A DNA stretch of 64,000 nucleotides, from positions 53,855,493-53,919,492 of the forward strand of contig OX419759.1 of assembly GCA_948567375.1 (NCBI GenBank). Direction: 5' to 3'. A program made the position numbers and the translations under genes. Under the pieces are notes generated by a model. That model searched no databases, was not told where the DNA came from, and saw only the letters and a program-made list of their open reading frames with translations. Source of the stretch: Lunularia cruciata (lineage: Eukaryota; Streptophyta; Marchantiopsida; Lunulariales; Lunulariaceae). The number at the start of each line of letters is the position of its first letter. Position 1 is the first letter of the stretch. Shown here piece after piece: positions 20,201-32,300 of this stretch.

Positions 20201-23200
20201 AGGCTTAAGTGAGGGAGACCTTCATGCGTTGGTGTACACCATAAGGGCAGCCAAAGTCCTAGATCGGATCTTCTATGAGCAGGTACTGTCTTTACTTTAT
20301 AAACTACCTGCGCGATGCCAGGCACACCTATTCTAGAAGCCAAGACTAAGGATGTTTGTTTCGGAGTGGCGAAATTTGCCTTGAATGGGTGCTTTATCTC
20401 CATAGAGATTCTCTTCCCTCACCACAATGATCTTCTCACCTCCTCGGCTTATATTGACCCGCTTAGACTTCTTTTGCCTGTTCCTTCATGCTTACTACTC
20501 TTCTTTTATTCTATTATGCTTAATACCTAGTAAGATTGGTGTCGATTGTGACGTTGACGTTGCTTGCCAAGGAATGGAGTGTCAACCCGGAACTAAAAAC
20601 ATGGCTTGAGAAAAATGCAAAAGCTTCTGAGCTGGACAAATTGAAATATGCGTATTATACAATCAACAAAACTCCCTGGTTAGTACTGGAGTTTACATGC
20701 AATGTAAGGATGATAGACTGGCATTTTGTCCCTTCGGAGTATATTTTAATAGATGACGACATACTTCATGGTTTCTGGCCTTGTCTCCTCACAAACACAA
20801 TGAAGAGACATAATGTTAATAATAACAATACCTTCAGGATAACAGGCCATTAAGCTTTTTATTTTTTTTATTGATTTGCAAGGTCCGTTCTGGATGAAAA
20901 CCAGTCCTTTCTCACAACGGCAGACTCTGCAATCCATTTAATAAAGAATGGAGTGAAGCCAGTCTCTGGATGGAAGGGGCTGCAGTACAGGGCGGCGTTC
21001 CCTGTGCACAAGAGCCCAGGAGCGAATTTCTATCCCCGGGACATGGATTGTAAGGTAGACATGTTTTTATCGCTTCCGCGTTGAACAAGCTCTGTAATGC
21101 CCATGTTGCAGTCGATAACCAAGAAGCATGCATGTCATAGTTCCCTTTGAATGAAGGCTAAAGTTTCCCTTACATATTCTTTGTCCTTCTACAAGATCAT
21201 AAACGCAGTTTGAATGTCCAAGAGGGCTGATTTGAAAAACTTTTATGACCTCTTCTGCACCACTGTGACAGGAGTTTGAGCTTTGGAAGTCACATCTCAG
21301 TTCCGAACAGCAAGAAAAAGCTGTGGACTTTTTTACCACCATTCGTAGAGCTCAGCCCAAGTTGTATGATCTCGAAATAGTCCCATATTCTGTTGCTTAT
21401 GGGGAGTTTCTGAAGGAGGCAAGTATTTTGTTACATAAAGCTGGAGACTCTGCATCGACTCCCAGGTGTAGTAAATTTCTTATGTTTTGCTTTCCTAACG
21501 AAACGTTTCTTGTTAAAAAGGTTCACCAGGTTGAATAAAGTCTTGTACAGCCTCATTCTCAGATCGACATAAACCATATAGATGAACTAAAGTGCATATG
21601 TTGACACTCAAGAGTGACAAGAGTGTAGGTTGCCAGTTCATCTCAGTCTTCACGTCCGTTTCCGCTTGTCGGCCGTGCAGAGGCGGTTTCAGGTGTGGAA
21701 TTTAGCAGCCTGTGCGAAAAAATCAGCTAAGACGCATAAGATAAAAGATATTCAAGTAGTTTATTTCGTTCGAAGCCACCCCCAAACTCAGACGTTACCT
21801 CGGCTTTCACCTTAAGAGCCACAAGTATCTTCAAATTTCATAAGTTGCTGTAATTCATCTTGCAGTTTAAAGAGGCTACTCAAAGCTAAAGCAGATGCCT
21901 TCCTCTCGAATGAGTATTACGATTCAGATATTGCGTGGATGGAGCTGGTAATTTGTTTCTTCTTCTCTTGTCTGAGTGAAGAGACTGAGGATTCTGTGTA
22001 TTGACTCGGTTCCTCAAAAAAGTTGGGGTTGTTTCCTAGTTATGTGCGGTTGGTGATGAGCAGCACTACCGACTTAGACCTAATTCTATAGTTTCTAGGA
22101 GTTCTTCCTTTCTAGGAAACGCATTCATCCCGATACTGACTGATATAGTGAGGCATTAATACTCATGACGACTTATGTGATTCTCGGCGGTCATCTTGAC
22201 TATGTTCTCGTTTTATGCTTTATTTTTGAAAACAGGACTCTCCAGTCGATGTGACAATTGGACCCTATGAAACATATGAGGACGGCCTCTTTGGATACAA
22301 GGTAAGGTCTTGGAACGGTCCAAGAAACTAGGGGTTATAATTGATTTGAAATTTGCCGAGTACCTGTGGTTAGCTTCTTTTCTCACTCTAGCATCTATCA
22401 GCATCTTCAGGGATTATTTGTTCCGCATGAGCTACCAACGACAGTAGCCATTTCTCCACTTTCTCAATCGATTGACTATCTAAGATAGAAAATACGACCA
22501 TCCCAAGTATGTTCTGTATAGTTTCTCTAGAATGTTTAGAAACAAGTGGCTACCATGTTGTGTGCACCCCGGGACCTGGAGTCTTTTAGATTTTCATAGC
22601 TTGTAGAAGTGTTCAGGCTACCTTCGAGGCCTTTATTGGAATCAGAGACGATGCTGCCACCACTCAACTTCTTCTGTTCAGTCAACGCTTGCAGGTGCGT
22701 CCTTTCATTTTCAAACAAAGAAGTCTTTCAAACTTGTGCACCGATGGGATCACAGCAAGGAGAGTTCATTCGTTAGTTTGGTGAAGGTCACGAGTAAGTG
22801 TTAAGACTGACCTACATTGTGTTTCAAACAGGAATTGGAAAACAATCTCCCCTTTGCAGCTGAATACAAATCAACAACTGTCGCAGCTTCCCCTATTCGT
22901 GTCATCAATCTTGTCTACAACGCAGGGGTAAGGCCAACAAGGTTCGTATGTGTCTTTGACTGCTAAGTTGGTGCAGTCAGAAGGGTGGACATTTAACATT
23001 AAGTTTGCTCTGATTTCTCACTTTTGCAGGACGTAAAAGGTCCTCAAACAGTAGCATTCAACTTACCGAATGATGACCGTATTGTCAAAGAGCGGGGAAG
23101 TGCCATGGTTATGCTCCGAAATGTGTCTGAAGCCAAGTAAGTAAAGAGACTCCTCGTACGATCCTGACTGATATATGAAAATATAAACATTATCACAAGT

Positions 23201-25138
23201 CTCCCATGTGTGGAACATGCTAATAACGACATGACCATTCAATCAATTCTGTCGTAAACTAGTCCTCTGTTCTCTATTCCTTACTTCTAACTTTGACGCC
23301 TGTAGGGGGGATCGGCACCTGCTCTTGCTAAATATATATTTAATTAGTCGTGGTCCCTCAAGTAATGACCGTTTTCTATTAATGGGCAGGTTTGATAATA
23401 TTCTGCTACCTATTGCCCTGGTATGTGTGGAAGAATCACAGAGATCTTTAGTGGATTTTACATCTTTCTTCACACATACCATCTGCCACGAGTGTTGCCA
23501 TGGCATTGGTCCGCACAACATTGTCGTTGCAGAAGGGAGACAGTCAACTGTTCGACTGGTTAGTATCTTCAACTTGCTGATTGATCACTTTACAATCTGG
23601 GCCAAGTGTCAGCAGAATGTTCTCCGCAGAAACTCTGTGCGGATCCCTATAGACTGCTTATCAGGACATTTTCATTTGTCGAGGTGGAATATCTTGTCAA
23701 CTTCTAAGAGAGTGCCACATCATGAACAACAGGAACTTCAAGAACTTTATTCCTCTCTGGAAGAGGCGAAAGCTGACATAGTGGGCTTATGGGCACTCCA
23801 CTACCTCATTGACAAGGTCAGTGCCAGCATCTAGAACAATTGTTTTCGAGGTTTAGCCAGTGTATTCCGTTTATGCTCAACAAAGTTTTTTCAAGCTAGT
23901 TTTGCCTTTTATAGATGAATCAACGAAGTCTTAATTTCCAAACAACAATTCTGCCTAATCGAAATTTGTTCCCCGTAATTTTAGAAGCTAAGCTAATTTT
24001 GTAAAAGATCACCTCTTGGTGCCATTCTGAAGTTTGAATCATAGCGAACACTACAGAGGAAACGAACTACTTCTCTATCGGTCACAAACACCATCCTCTC
24101 GCCATACTATAGTGAAATCTAATTCTTCCCTGCTGGTTCGCCAGATTTTGGATAGCTAAAGCTGTTACGACCGGCCGCAAAGAGGAGTAATATGGACCTA
24201 TCTGATCTGTTCATGTTTGACTTGTCGTCCATACTTGCACATTTATTTGATATGTCTTGTGTCTCATTGCTGTATCTGAAGGGCCTTTTGCCTGAAGTGT
24301 CGGAGAAAGCAATTTACGTGTCCTTCCTTGCTGGCTGCTTCCGCTCTATACGGTTTGGACTTGAAGAGGCGCACGGGTATGTTTGGATCCCTTGAACTGG
24401 AAGCTGTCAATTACACATTTGTAATCTTGTCTCCTATCACATGGATTTTGGAACGGTTGATATAACAATCTGCAGTAGTTTAGTTCATGTTGATATAGCT
24501 CGCAGAGGTTTTCTCCAAGCATTTACTATGCAGAGTTTCTGATTTATTTCGAACTTTTAATGGTGTCAGGAAAGGACAAGCCCTACAGTTCAACTATATC
24601 CTGGAGAAAGGAGGCTTTGTAGCTAATGCAGACGGCTCCTTTTCAGTAGATTTTGGCAAGGTCTGTAATCTATGGCACCTTGGAAGTTGAAACTTAGAAA
24701 CCTGGCATGGTGAGTATCTTGGTTGCAATTCTTGAAACAACGGCTAATCAAATAGTGCGCGCCTTGAACATACACGTCTGTGCACTGTGAAGGTGAGGGA
24801 AGCAGTTGAGGCTTTGAGTCGAGAGATTCTTACGATCGAGGCCCAGGGCGACAAACCTGCTGCCAAAAAGCTCCTGGAGCAGTATGCCAAGCTCACACCC
24901 GAGCTTTCGAGGGCATTCGCTGCACTGGAAGATGTGAAGGTAGGGCGTTCTTGTCCTGTCACATTGTTGTTATTAAAATTCATGTGTTCCGTCTGTTTGT
25001 GTTCACTTTGGCGAATTTCTCCGCCTCTGGTTTCAAATTGCCTCTGCCTGTGGGTTTCAGGTACCTGTGGACATCGCCCCAACTTTTGATGCTTTGGATA
25101 GCAAAATCTACACAACGGCGGTTAGCCGCTTGGTTTGA
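17241..25138 (+). CDS. NUDT3: Nudix hydrolase fused to dipeptidyl-peptidase III-like domain
   Basis: Assembled as 21 coding exons, 2286 nt, 761 residues, all introns GT-AG: 17241-17302, 17880-18059, 18430-18507, 18596-18692, 19515-19648, 19780-19861, 20196-20282, 20572-20678, 20883-21054, 21272-21465, 21866-21947, 22236-22301, 22617-22694, 22832-22927, 23030-23136, 23390-23558, 23733-23816, 24282-24376, 24570-24660, 24793-24939, 25061-25138. The N-terminal Nudix domain (about 1-190) has the box from Gly68 to Ile90, GHISAGD...RELEEELGI, with Asp74 where the consensus has Glu. The rest (about 200-761) resembles the M49 peptidase family: HECCHGIGPH at 574-583 (HEXXH zinc ligands) and EEAKAD at 607-612 (third-ligand motif). 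This domain order and length match Arabidopsis Nudix hydrolase 3 (about 770 aa). The Nudix part would hydrolyse a nucleoside-diphosphate-linked substrate; the second part may act as a zinc aminopeptidase. No signal peptide is seen, so a cytosolic location is likely. No exon is broken. Confidence 0.95.
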
Positions 25139-27493
25139 CACTCTGTCACCTCTGGTCTCCGCTAGGAAATACTGAGATAGAGACACGTTACAGGAGTGAT
25201 CGAATACAAGTGGCTATTCCGCTTTCACAAACTCCGCCTGGATCTAGGTTCTCAAATCCCCCAGCTAGTAGTAGCATGGCTGCTCTGAAGGGAGCCGACA
25301 CGTGATTGATTATACTTTTGAGGAGTTGTAGATGTGTACTATACTCCACAATTTATTCAATGCATTCTCCCAGCTGGTCGCCCCGTCTCTCACACCAGCG
25401 TAATTCCTTGCCCAGCTCATTATCCTGGCTGTTGGCAAGGACAAAGGTATGTGCGTTGATTTGGAGTCCCTGTAGACCATGTTAGTCTTCCAACTTCCTT
25501 CCACAACCCCAGAAAGGTAACTAGACGCATTCCCTTCACGTGTCACGCATCCAGTTTTGCACCAGGGTTCTGCAAAATATTCTCACCGAGGCGGAGGGTA
25601 TAAGAAGAGGAGCTTGTTGATGTGTACAAGATACCCAATCTGTTCATTTCTACCAGAAAAGTCGTTAGAATCTGATCAGTCAAAGTCCAGCTACATGTGG
25701 AGAGCATCTTCATCCTCAAGGAAAAGCAAGGTTTCCTGGGCTAGTTGATGGTTGGGATATTACAGAGAGCAACTCACTGGACGCGTAAAGGCAGCTGGTA
25801 GATACAAGAGCCTTCAGTACAACACTGTTTCAAGTATGGCAGTCACTACCTTATGCTTATATAGTCGGGTGCCTCGTGGATCAAAGTTTAGTGTAGGGGA
25901 CTGAAAATTTATATCCACACCAAATCTACTAATTGGTCCAGCAATGCAGAGGACGAGCGTAGGAGAAACGGCACGTCGAGTACTACTGTAAAGAAAAGAG
26001 GATACAGAAAGACGACAATAACTAGCGGATACAACGGGTTGCGAAGCCAATGGAAATCTCATGCTATCTATCACCTGTAGTTTTCAAATCATGCTGGACG
26101 CACATGCTAAGATCCAAGACCGCAAACGGCTCACAAGATTTTCTAGCGTCATGACCGAAAATCATGCCGTGTCAGTTTCAGTGACAGAAGAAGGCAATGA
26201 AAGACAGAACCAAGGCCAAATTTGGTTGCACGAAGCTACGTAGACCCAAACCAAATTTGGCTTCAAGTCAATGCGTTAAATCTACTCCTTGTACCCAGAG
26301 AATCTTCCTATTTTAATGAACGTATCAAGCCCGACATCTGCTCGACTACCAGGACAGGAGGTGTGTTCAATCATCGATTAGGAATTACGAACATACCAGT
26401 ACAATTTTCACATTTCTTGTATTTTGTTTCTGTTCTAGTTCTTTTGTCTTTTCTTTCATTTTTGTCCTCTCTTTACATGGAGAATTTCAGTCTAGAATAT
26501 CATAGATGACTTAATTCACAGGCACTTGCAACACCATGTCCCTAGAATCCTGTCAAGGATTCATGCACAGTAATTCCTGTGCATGGACTAAATGCAGTTG
26601 TGAACACTTACCATCGTATGAAAGAACGGAAAAGGCCTCACCAATCATAACATTTGCTAACATCCAATGTGCGTTTCTATCTAGAAAAGCTAAAAGGTGG
26701 TCGTCATGTGATCACAAGGTGAGTTGTATCTTCGACGTCTGTTTCAAAGATGGCATTTGATCCATTTTCTTCCTATTATTTCTTTCCTTTTCTTCTTGAT
26801 CTTTTGGGCCGCGTTTGAGGGGGAGAGGAGAGGAGAGAAGAGAGTAGAGTGAGGAGAACTTCCAGAATTTCTGAGAGCATATTAGCTTGTATCACATGAG
26901 TGAAGAGTAGTTTCTCTTCGTTTTTCAATTCTGGTTCCATTGGTACCTAAATTGAAGGCTATGGAGAATCTAGTAGAAAGATATGATGACATTTAGATTT
27001 TTCAGGGTTTGGAGTGATGGAGGGTGATGGATCTGGATTTTTCAATTTTATTCTCTTGGTTATCATATTCTAGTTTCTAGAACTTAGTTTGAAAATTAGG
27101 GAGATATAAATTGATAGTTATGAAAATTATAATCTTTTAAGGTCTTGAGAGTTAGTATATCCTCATGTGAGGTGGGTTGTGAGTAGATCGTGGTTTTGCA
27201 GGTATGGGGAGCTATGGAAAACAACTCTATGTGTTATTATCATTATTCTTGTGCTAGTTATGGCTTCACTTCCCTATGTGAGGCTGTCTAGAGTAGCCTG
27301 GGATACACCATGCCCGGAGTGTCACCTACTCTTTAACTCGCAAGGAGTAAAGACTCATGTGCAGGCCTACTTATAATAAGCGGGTAGAGTTTTTGCTGCC
27401 TAAATGACCTGAAGTAATTCTTGTCAAGCACCTAAATTAAAGCCCTTGTGCACCATGGAAAAACCTCATTAGATTGCTCTCGTCCCAAGCTCA
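25139..27493. other. No supportable gene (25139-27493)
   Basis: The first few hundred bases should be the 3' untranslated region of the Nudix gene. Open frames of up to 95 codons (e.g. 26222-26509) show no domain. A purine-rich GAGAGGAGAGGAGAG stretch lies at about 26820-26855. Confidence 0.5.
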
Positions 27494-29740
27494 ATGTCTA
27501 AGAACAAGCATATCTCTGCCTATGCTAAGGCCAATGATGCTAAATATGGTTTGAAAGTTGTCTCTCGTTGTATTTCTACTTCAGCCGTCAACTAGATGCA
27601 ATGTCTATTCTGCATCATGTTTGGTCTTGAGGAGAATGTTGGTACCAAGCGCAAGATCACAACTAACATGCAAGGTTGGAGTGCACCATTTTGGTATGAC
27701 AACATCAAGTTTCACATGAAGAAGCAACATGCTCTCAAATTTGGACGATATGAAAAGCTACAATCAAAATTGGATCAGGAGCATTTCTTGGATGAGGTCG
27801 AGGTTCCATTTAGAAGCACTCTCGGGGCTCACTTTGTCTATGAAGCTGTAGGAAATTGTGAGATTGTCTTCATCATCAACAAAGGAATCATTGAAGTAAT
27901 TGTCGGTGAGATGATGTATTAAGTGGAGGATGAGGCCAGTGATGTTGACAAATGATGACAAGCAAGAGCCTGCATTTGGGAGTGAGGCCAAACATGCAAG
28001 TGTGGTCGCTAAACCACCATGCCAATGCTATGAAGGTAAAGGAGCAAGCGATGGCAGTTTTTAAACCTAGCAAGCTAATAGATAATGACAAAGTGCCTTC
28101 TTCCTATATTGTCACAATTGGGAAATCCAAAACTCAGCTCTTCAACCTTGCCATTTGATATGTCGCATGTGGAGCATCATTTTGCATGATAGCGAACATC
28201 ATTGGTGAGACACATGAAGTCCTATCCGCTCTATTGCTACATTCTTGCTCTCAAGCAGCTTTGTTAGGATAGTTTGTGCCGCCAACTTTCAACCGCTATC
28301 AGGGTTGTTGAAGAAGACTTGGGTATTTTTGTTAGCACTGGACTCAACATCGCACCAAATCACATCAATTTGGATGTTTGTCTTTGTGTGTATGTGGAGA
28401 ATTTAAGCAATTTGTTGTCAACTTGCATAAGTGAGTATTGCCAATTTTTATCGACACATAGGCAAAGTCATGTTCAACATGATTTCTCAATTTCTTGACG
28501 TACTCTGCACTCATTGGAGAATTTTCTTCTTGGCATGTCAAGCGATGGAGCTCAAAGTATGACCAGACGTGTTGTTGACATCGTGACAAAGCTTTAGGTA
28601 GAACTTGATAATGATTGTGATCTAATCCAAATCTGGTGCAGAGTGCATCAGCTTGATCTAGTTGTGCAACACATCATGAATATAGTTGTGAAGGAGCACT
28701 TCTTCTTTGTGATGACAAGTTTTATTTTGCATCTCATGTGGCAGCAAAACCTGATTGTAGAAATGAGTATGACATGCCTCTGTGTTGTAAACCAATGGCT
28801 TTCTATAGACAAGGTTACAACTTGTTCAAGAAGCACAGGCTTGAGCTCCTAGCTTGCATTGAGTTGAAGCAGCCTATGAGAGCCCTGCCTTGACTTTGGT
28901 GGGTGTACCTTCTTGCCATGGATACTTTCATGGTGAATAGTGCCAATACTTTTTGCAAGATTCAAGGCTTGATGACCTCATTATCGCATTAGTAGGTGGA
29001 GCTCAACGCTTTCATTGGCACTTTAATTGAAGATCTAGGTATTAATGGCACATTGACAAAAGAAATGATTTTTGTCTTGGATGTGACAACACATATCATC
29101 AAGGGTTGCAATGCCCTTGCACTTTGGAATGTGCAAGAATTTAACGTCAGATTTGCATCATGGGTTGAAGGCATTCTTAACACTACCAATGGGATAGACC
29201 ATAATGAGTTGTTGCAAGATGGTGGTCTAGTCTTTGTTGAAGCATGTGCTTGCATTGAGAGATCATCGTGCAGCGTGATGCAAACAACAACAGGTTCATC
29301 AATCCACTTGCACTACCATTATTTTACCGCAAGAGCTTGTTTATGTTTTTCCTGCCAACTTCATTTACAAGGCTCGTAGGCAAAGCTTTTGCTTGCAGCA
29401 CTAATACTTGGCCACAAAAATAGATGTCATTGCCAATGAGCAAAAAGCTCTTCTTTGAACTTACCACAATGAGCCTATGTTGTTGGAGTGCATTGATGGT
29501 TGTAACCAAAAGACATCCTTTGACAATGCTTAGACCTTACTTAGTGCTCGGTTTCCAAACTTGGTTGAGTTTTGTGGTGGCATTGCAACTATATTTCCGA
29601 CACAAGTACAATGGAGTCTGACTTCAATGTTTTGAGGTGGGAGAAAGATGATCACCACAAGAGTCTTTTAGACTTTGGACTTGAAGGTGTGTTGTAAGCA
29701 AAGCAATATATGCAAATTGAGGCACTTGCATATTATGATA
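27494..29740 (+). pseudogene. Decayed DNA-transposase gene, probably hAT-like
   Basis: From the ATG at 27494 the reading gives MSKNKHISAYAKANDAKYGL, a TAG, then a Cys-x2-Cys...His...His zinc-finger-like segment (CLFC...KRK...DNIKFHMKKQH), then VEVPFRSTLGAHF. Further pieces in shifting frames include LGMSSDGAQSMTRRV, WCRVHQLDLVV, WQQNLI and, near the end, ESDFNVLRWEKDD and FGLEGVL. These are the blocks of a family of transposase-derived proteins with a zinc-finger N-terminus and an RNase H-like core whose C-terminus resembles the hAT dimerisation region; I recognise the block order from memory, without a search. Many stops and frameshifts show it is dead. I did not find convincing terminal inverted repeats. 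Confidence 0.72.
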
Positions 29741-30667
29741 ATTGAGGAATGACCATACATCTCTATAGATTGATTGGTAATGCATATCTTGTTGCACAAA
29801 AAATATTTCTTATTCTCATTTATTGGTTTTCAATCTCAACTTAATGTGTGTATTGCCTAAATTAATTCTTAAATGGGGCATATATTGCGCTAATTTAGGT
29901 AATTTAGTTGATTACCTATTATAAGCAAGCCTCCTCATGTGTGAAAGATGCACAAGAATTATGATTGGACCACTTAGGATGTTCACATGAGGTGAGTGAC
30001 CACACCAAGATTGTTGACACTTGGGATTAAACTTTGTTTATCCCTTTGTTGACTGCTCTAGGAATACTGATCGACTTGTGGGAGTGGTTAGCATCTCAAA
30101 TAGGTTGTATTTTGGGGTTATTTGAGACTATTTTTTCTTGTCCAAGCCTACTCCATAGACTTCTTGTACACTCCATGATGAGGCTAGACCAACTTTTTGC
30201 TTACAACTTGATCGATTGGATTGTGATCCCATGGAAGAGTTAGCATGGTTTTATTCCTATTACTCCCACAATGGTATCTTTGCTATACTAGAGGAGGAAG
30301 TGCATGGTAAAGAGAGGTGGTTGCTAGATTTTGTAGATTCCAAGCGGGGGATTGGGCTACCCTACAAGAGGAGTCTATATGGGCTGCATGTCTTAGGAGA
30401 CAAGTTCAACCATAAGACACTATGCATTCCACTTGATTATGATCGTGTAGGATATTAGGACTATGAGATGGCGTGTCTCTCACTTAGGATGAACCTCTGA
30501 TGGCTTTTAAGGTAATGCACTATGAACTAAGAAGGCACGGAACCCCAACTCCATCACACTACTCCAAGACTAAAACTCCAAGACACCTCTAAGACTCAAG
30601 CATCACTAACTATAGAACTCAAAGAGAGAGAGAGATAGTTGCAAATGAAAAAATGATAAGTACCTCC
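29741..30667. other. No supportable gene (29741-30667)
   Basis: Left flank of copy C. One 80-codon open frame (30216-30458) has an acidic, aromatic-rich sequence but no recognised motif. The rest is AT-rich and may contain the end of the decayed transposon. Confidence 0.4.
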
Positions 30668-30672
30668 TCACT

Positions 30673-31098
30673 TGTAACAATATGGAGTTTAACTATGTAG
30701 TTAGTAAGGCTAACAAAGTAGAAAATAAGCCAAATTAGCCCAAAATATTCTAAAAGCATCTAGGAAGCTTCTTGGAAAGCTTCCCAACTAGCTTAACTTA
30801 CACCCCAAGCAAATAGCTACTAGAAGAAAGCTTCTAAAAGCTTCTAACTAGCTTAGCTTGCATGCCAAATAGGCAGTTTCTAGAAGAAAGCTTCTTGAAA
30901 AGCTTCTTGCTTAACTTGGTTTGCACTCTAAGAAAGCGGCTCAAGGAAGCTTCTTGAGAAGTTTCTCAAGGGCCTTGTATGCTACCTATAAATACCAAAG
31001 CCAAAGCTCATGCTAGGCATTTGGAGTTTTCCTTCATTCAAGTGTCCTAATGTGAGCTTCCATTCTCCTATTACTCTCCTTGGTCTTGGGCTTTTACA
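30673..31098 (+). repeat. 5' LTR of copy C
   Basis: 426 bp, TGTAACAATATGG...CTTTTACA. TATA box TATAAATA at 30987-30994. The GAA/TTC arrays are partly eroded: the first trimer now reads CAAAATATTCTAAAAG. Confidence 0.95.
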
Positions 31099-31099
31099 T

Positions 31100-31111
31100 T
31101 GGTATCAGAGC
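31100..31111 (+). other. Primer-binding site of copy C
   Basis: TGGTATCAGAGC, one base after the 5' LTR; same initiator methionine tRNA site as copies A and B. Confidence 0.92.
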
Positions 31112-31369
31112 ATGAATGGGATGGATGGAATTTATGGACCACCAAATCTACTTTTGCCAAACCATTGGGATTTTTGTGTCTAGATCTTACCCAAGCATCA
31201 TTTCACACAATTCATTACCTTGGGCTTTGGACAGAATTTTCTGCACATGATCACCTTGTATGAGGAACCCTTGATACTTTTGGTTGTAACTTATGGAGAA
31301 AAATGGAGGTGTTGCATCTATGTGTTAATCAATAACATAAATTGGGAATAGTGGAATAGAGTAGTAGTC

Positions 31370-32284
31370 ATGGCGGCAATATCGGATGTTATCCTTGTGA
31401 TGCCGCAACAAATCAAGCACCTTAATTGATTGTTGGATGACCGAGACCAACAACGACAAGAACACATAGAGAGAGCACCAGTTTGAGATGGAGAAGATTG
31501 CATCCAATTTCCAAAACCCAAGGTGTTTGAAGGCAAGAATCTTTTGTGCACAGTGGAGAATTTTATGTTTGACTGTGAATAATACTTTGAAACCACCAAT
31601 CTTCAAGATGAATGGAAATAGATTCTCTTGGCTTCTAGCCGATTGGATGGTGTGGCAAATTTTGGTGGCAATTTCAAGTAGAGTGAGTTCAACAATAGAT
31701 TGTTGCACCAATTTTGACATGGGCAGAATTCAAGGATGCAATACTTAGCCGATTTCAAACTATGAATGTCACTTGAGCCGCACAAAATAAATTAGCAGAG
31801 TTGAAACAAATTGGCTCTATAAGGAGCTACTTCACACAATTTCAAAACATCATCAGGCAAATTCTAGATATACAAGAAGGTGAAGTTCTGGATCAATTTG
31901 TGTGGGGATTGAAGTCACAAACCAAATTGGAGGTGACCATGGAAGAACCACAAAATGTGAAAGACGCCATGCAATTGGCTGAGCACTTTGATTCCTTGGT
32001 TGCGACAACTTGGTCTTGACCTCGATCTACAAAAAGCCTACCAATACACTATGCATGGGTGGAGGAACTGGCACCAATGGAGATTGATGTTATCCAACAG
32101 AGACCACTTGGTACAATGGATAGAGAAAGATTGTGACAAAATGGAGGTTGTTTTTATTGTCGCCAAGTTGGACATTGCATTGCTGAATGTCCACTTTGGA
32201 ATAGACAACCTCGACAAGTCTCCCAAATGGAGTTTGTGGAATAGAATGATCAAGGAAACAAGGAATCCCAATAGTAGATTTTGA
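31370..32284 (+). pseudogene. Copy C gag remnant
   Basis: Starts at ATG 31370-31372 (MAAISDVILVM-like). Capsid-like pieces (RSYFTQFQNIIRQI, EGEVLDQFVWGLKSQTKLEV, DAMQLAEHFDS) and the CCHC knuckle region (C-FY-C-RQVG-H-CIAE-C, about 32145-32190) are seen in different frames. Frameshifts and stops throughout. Confidence 0.82.
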
Positions 32285-32300
32285 GCCGCCTATTGGTAGC

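Noticed and set aside
23325-23834. 169-codon open frame as a separate gene
   Set aside because: It covers exon 16 of the Nudix/DPP III gene plus read-through of the following intron; splicing at 23558/23733 joins it correctly to exon 17.
30216-30458. 80-codon open frame as a gene
   Set aside because: Short, no motif, and surrounded by transposon debris.
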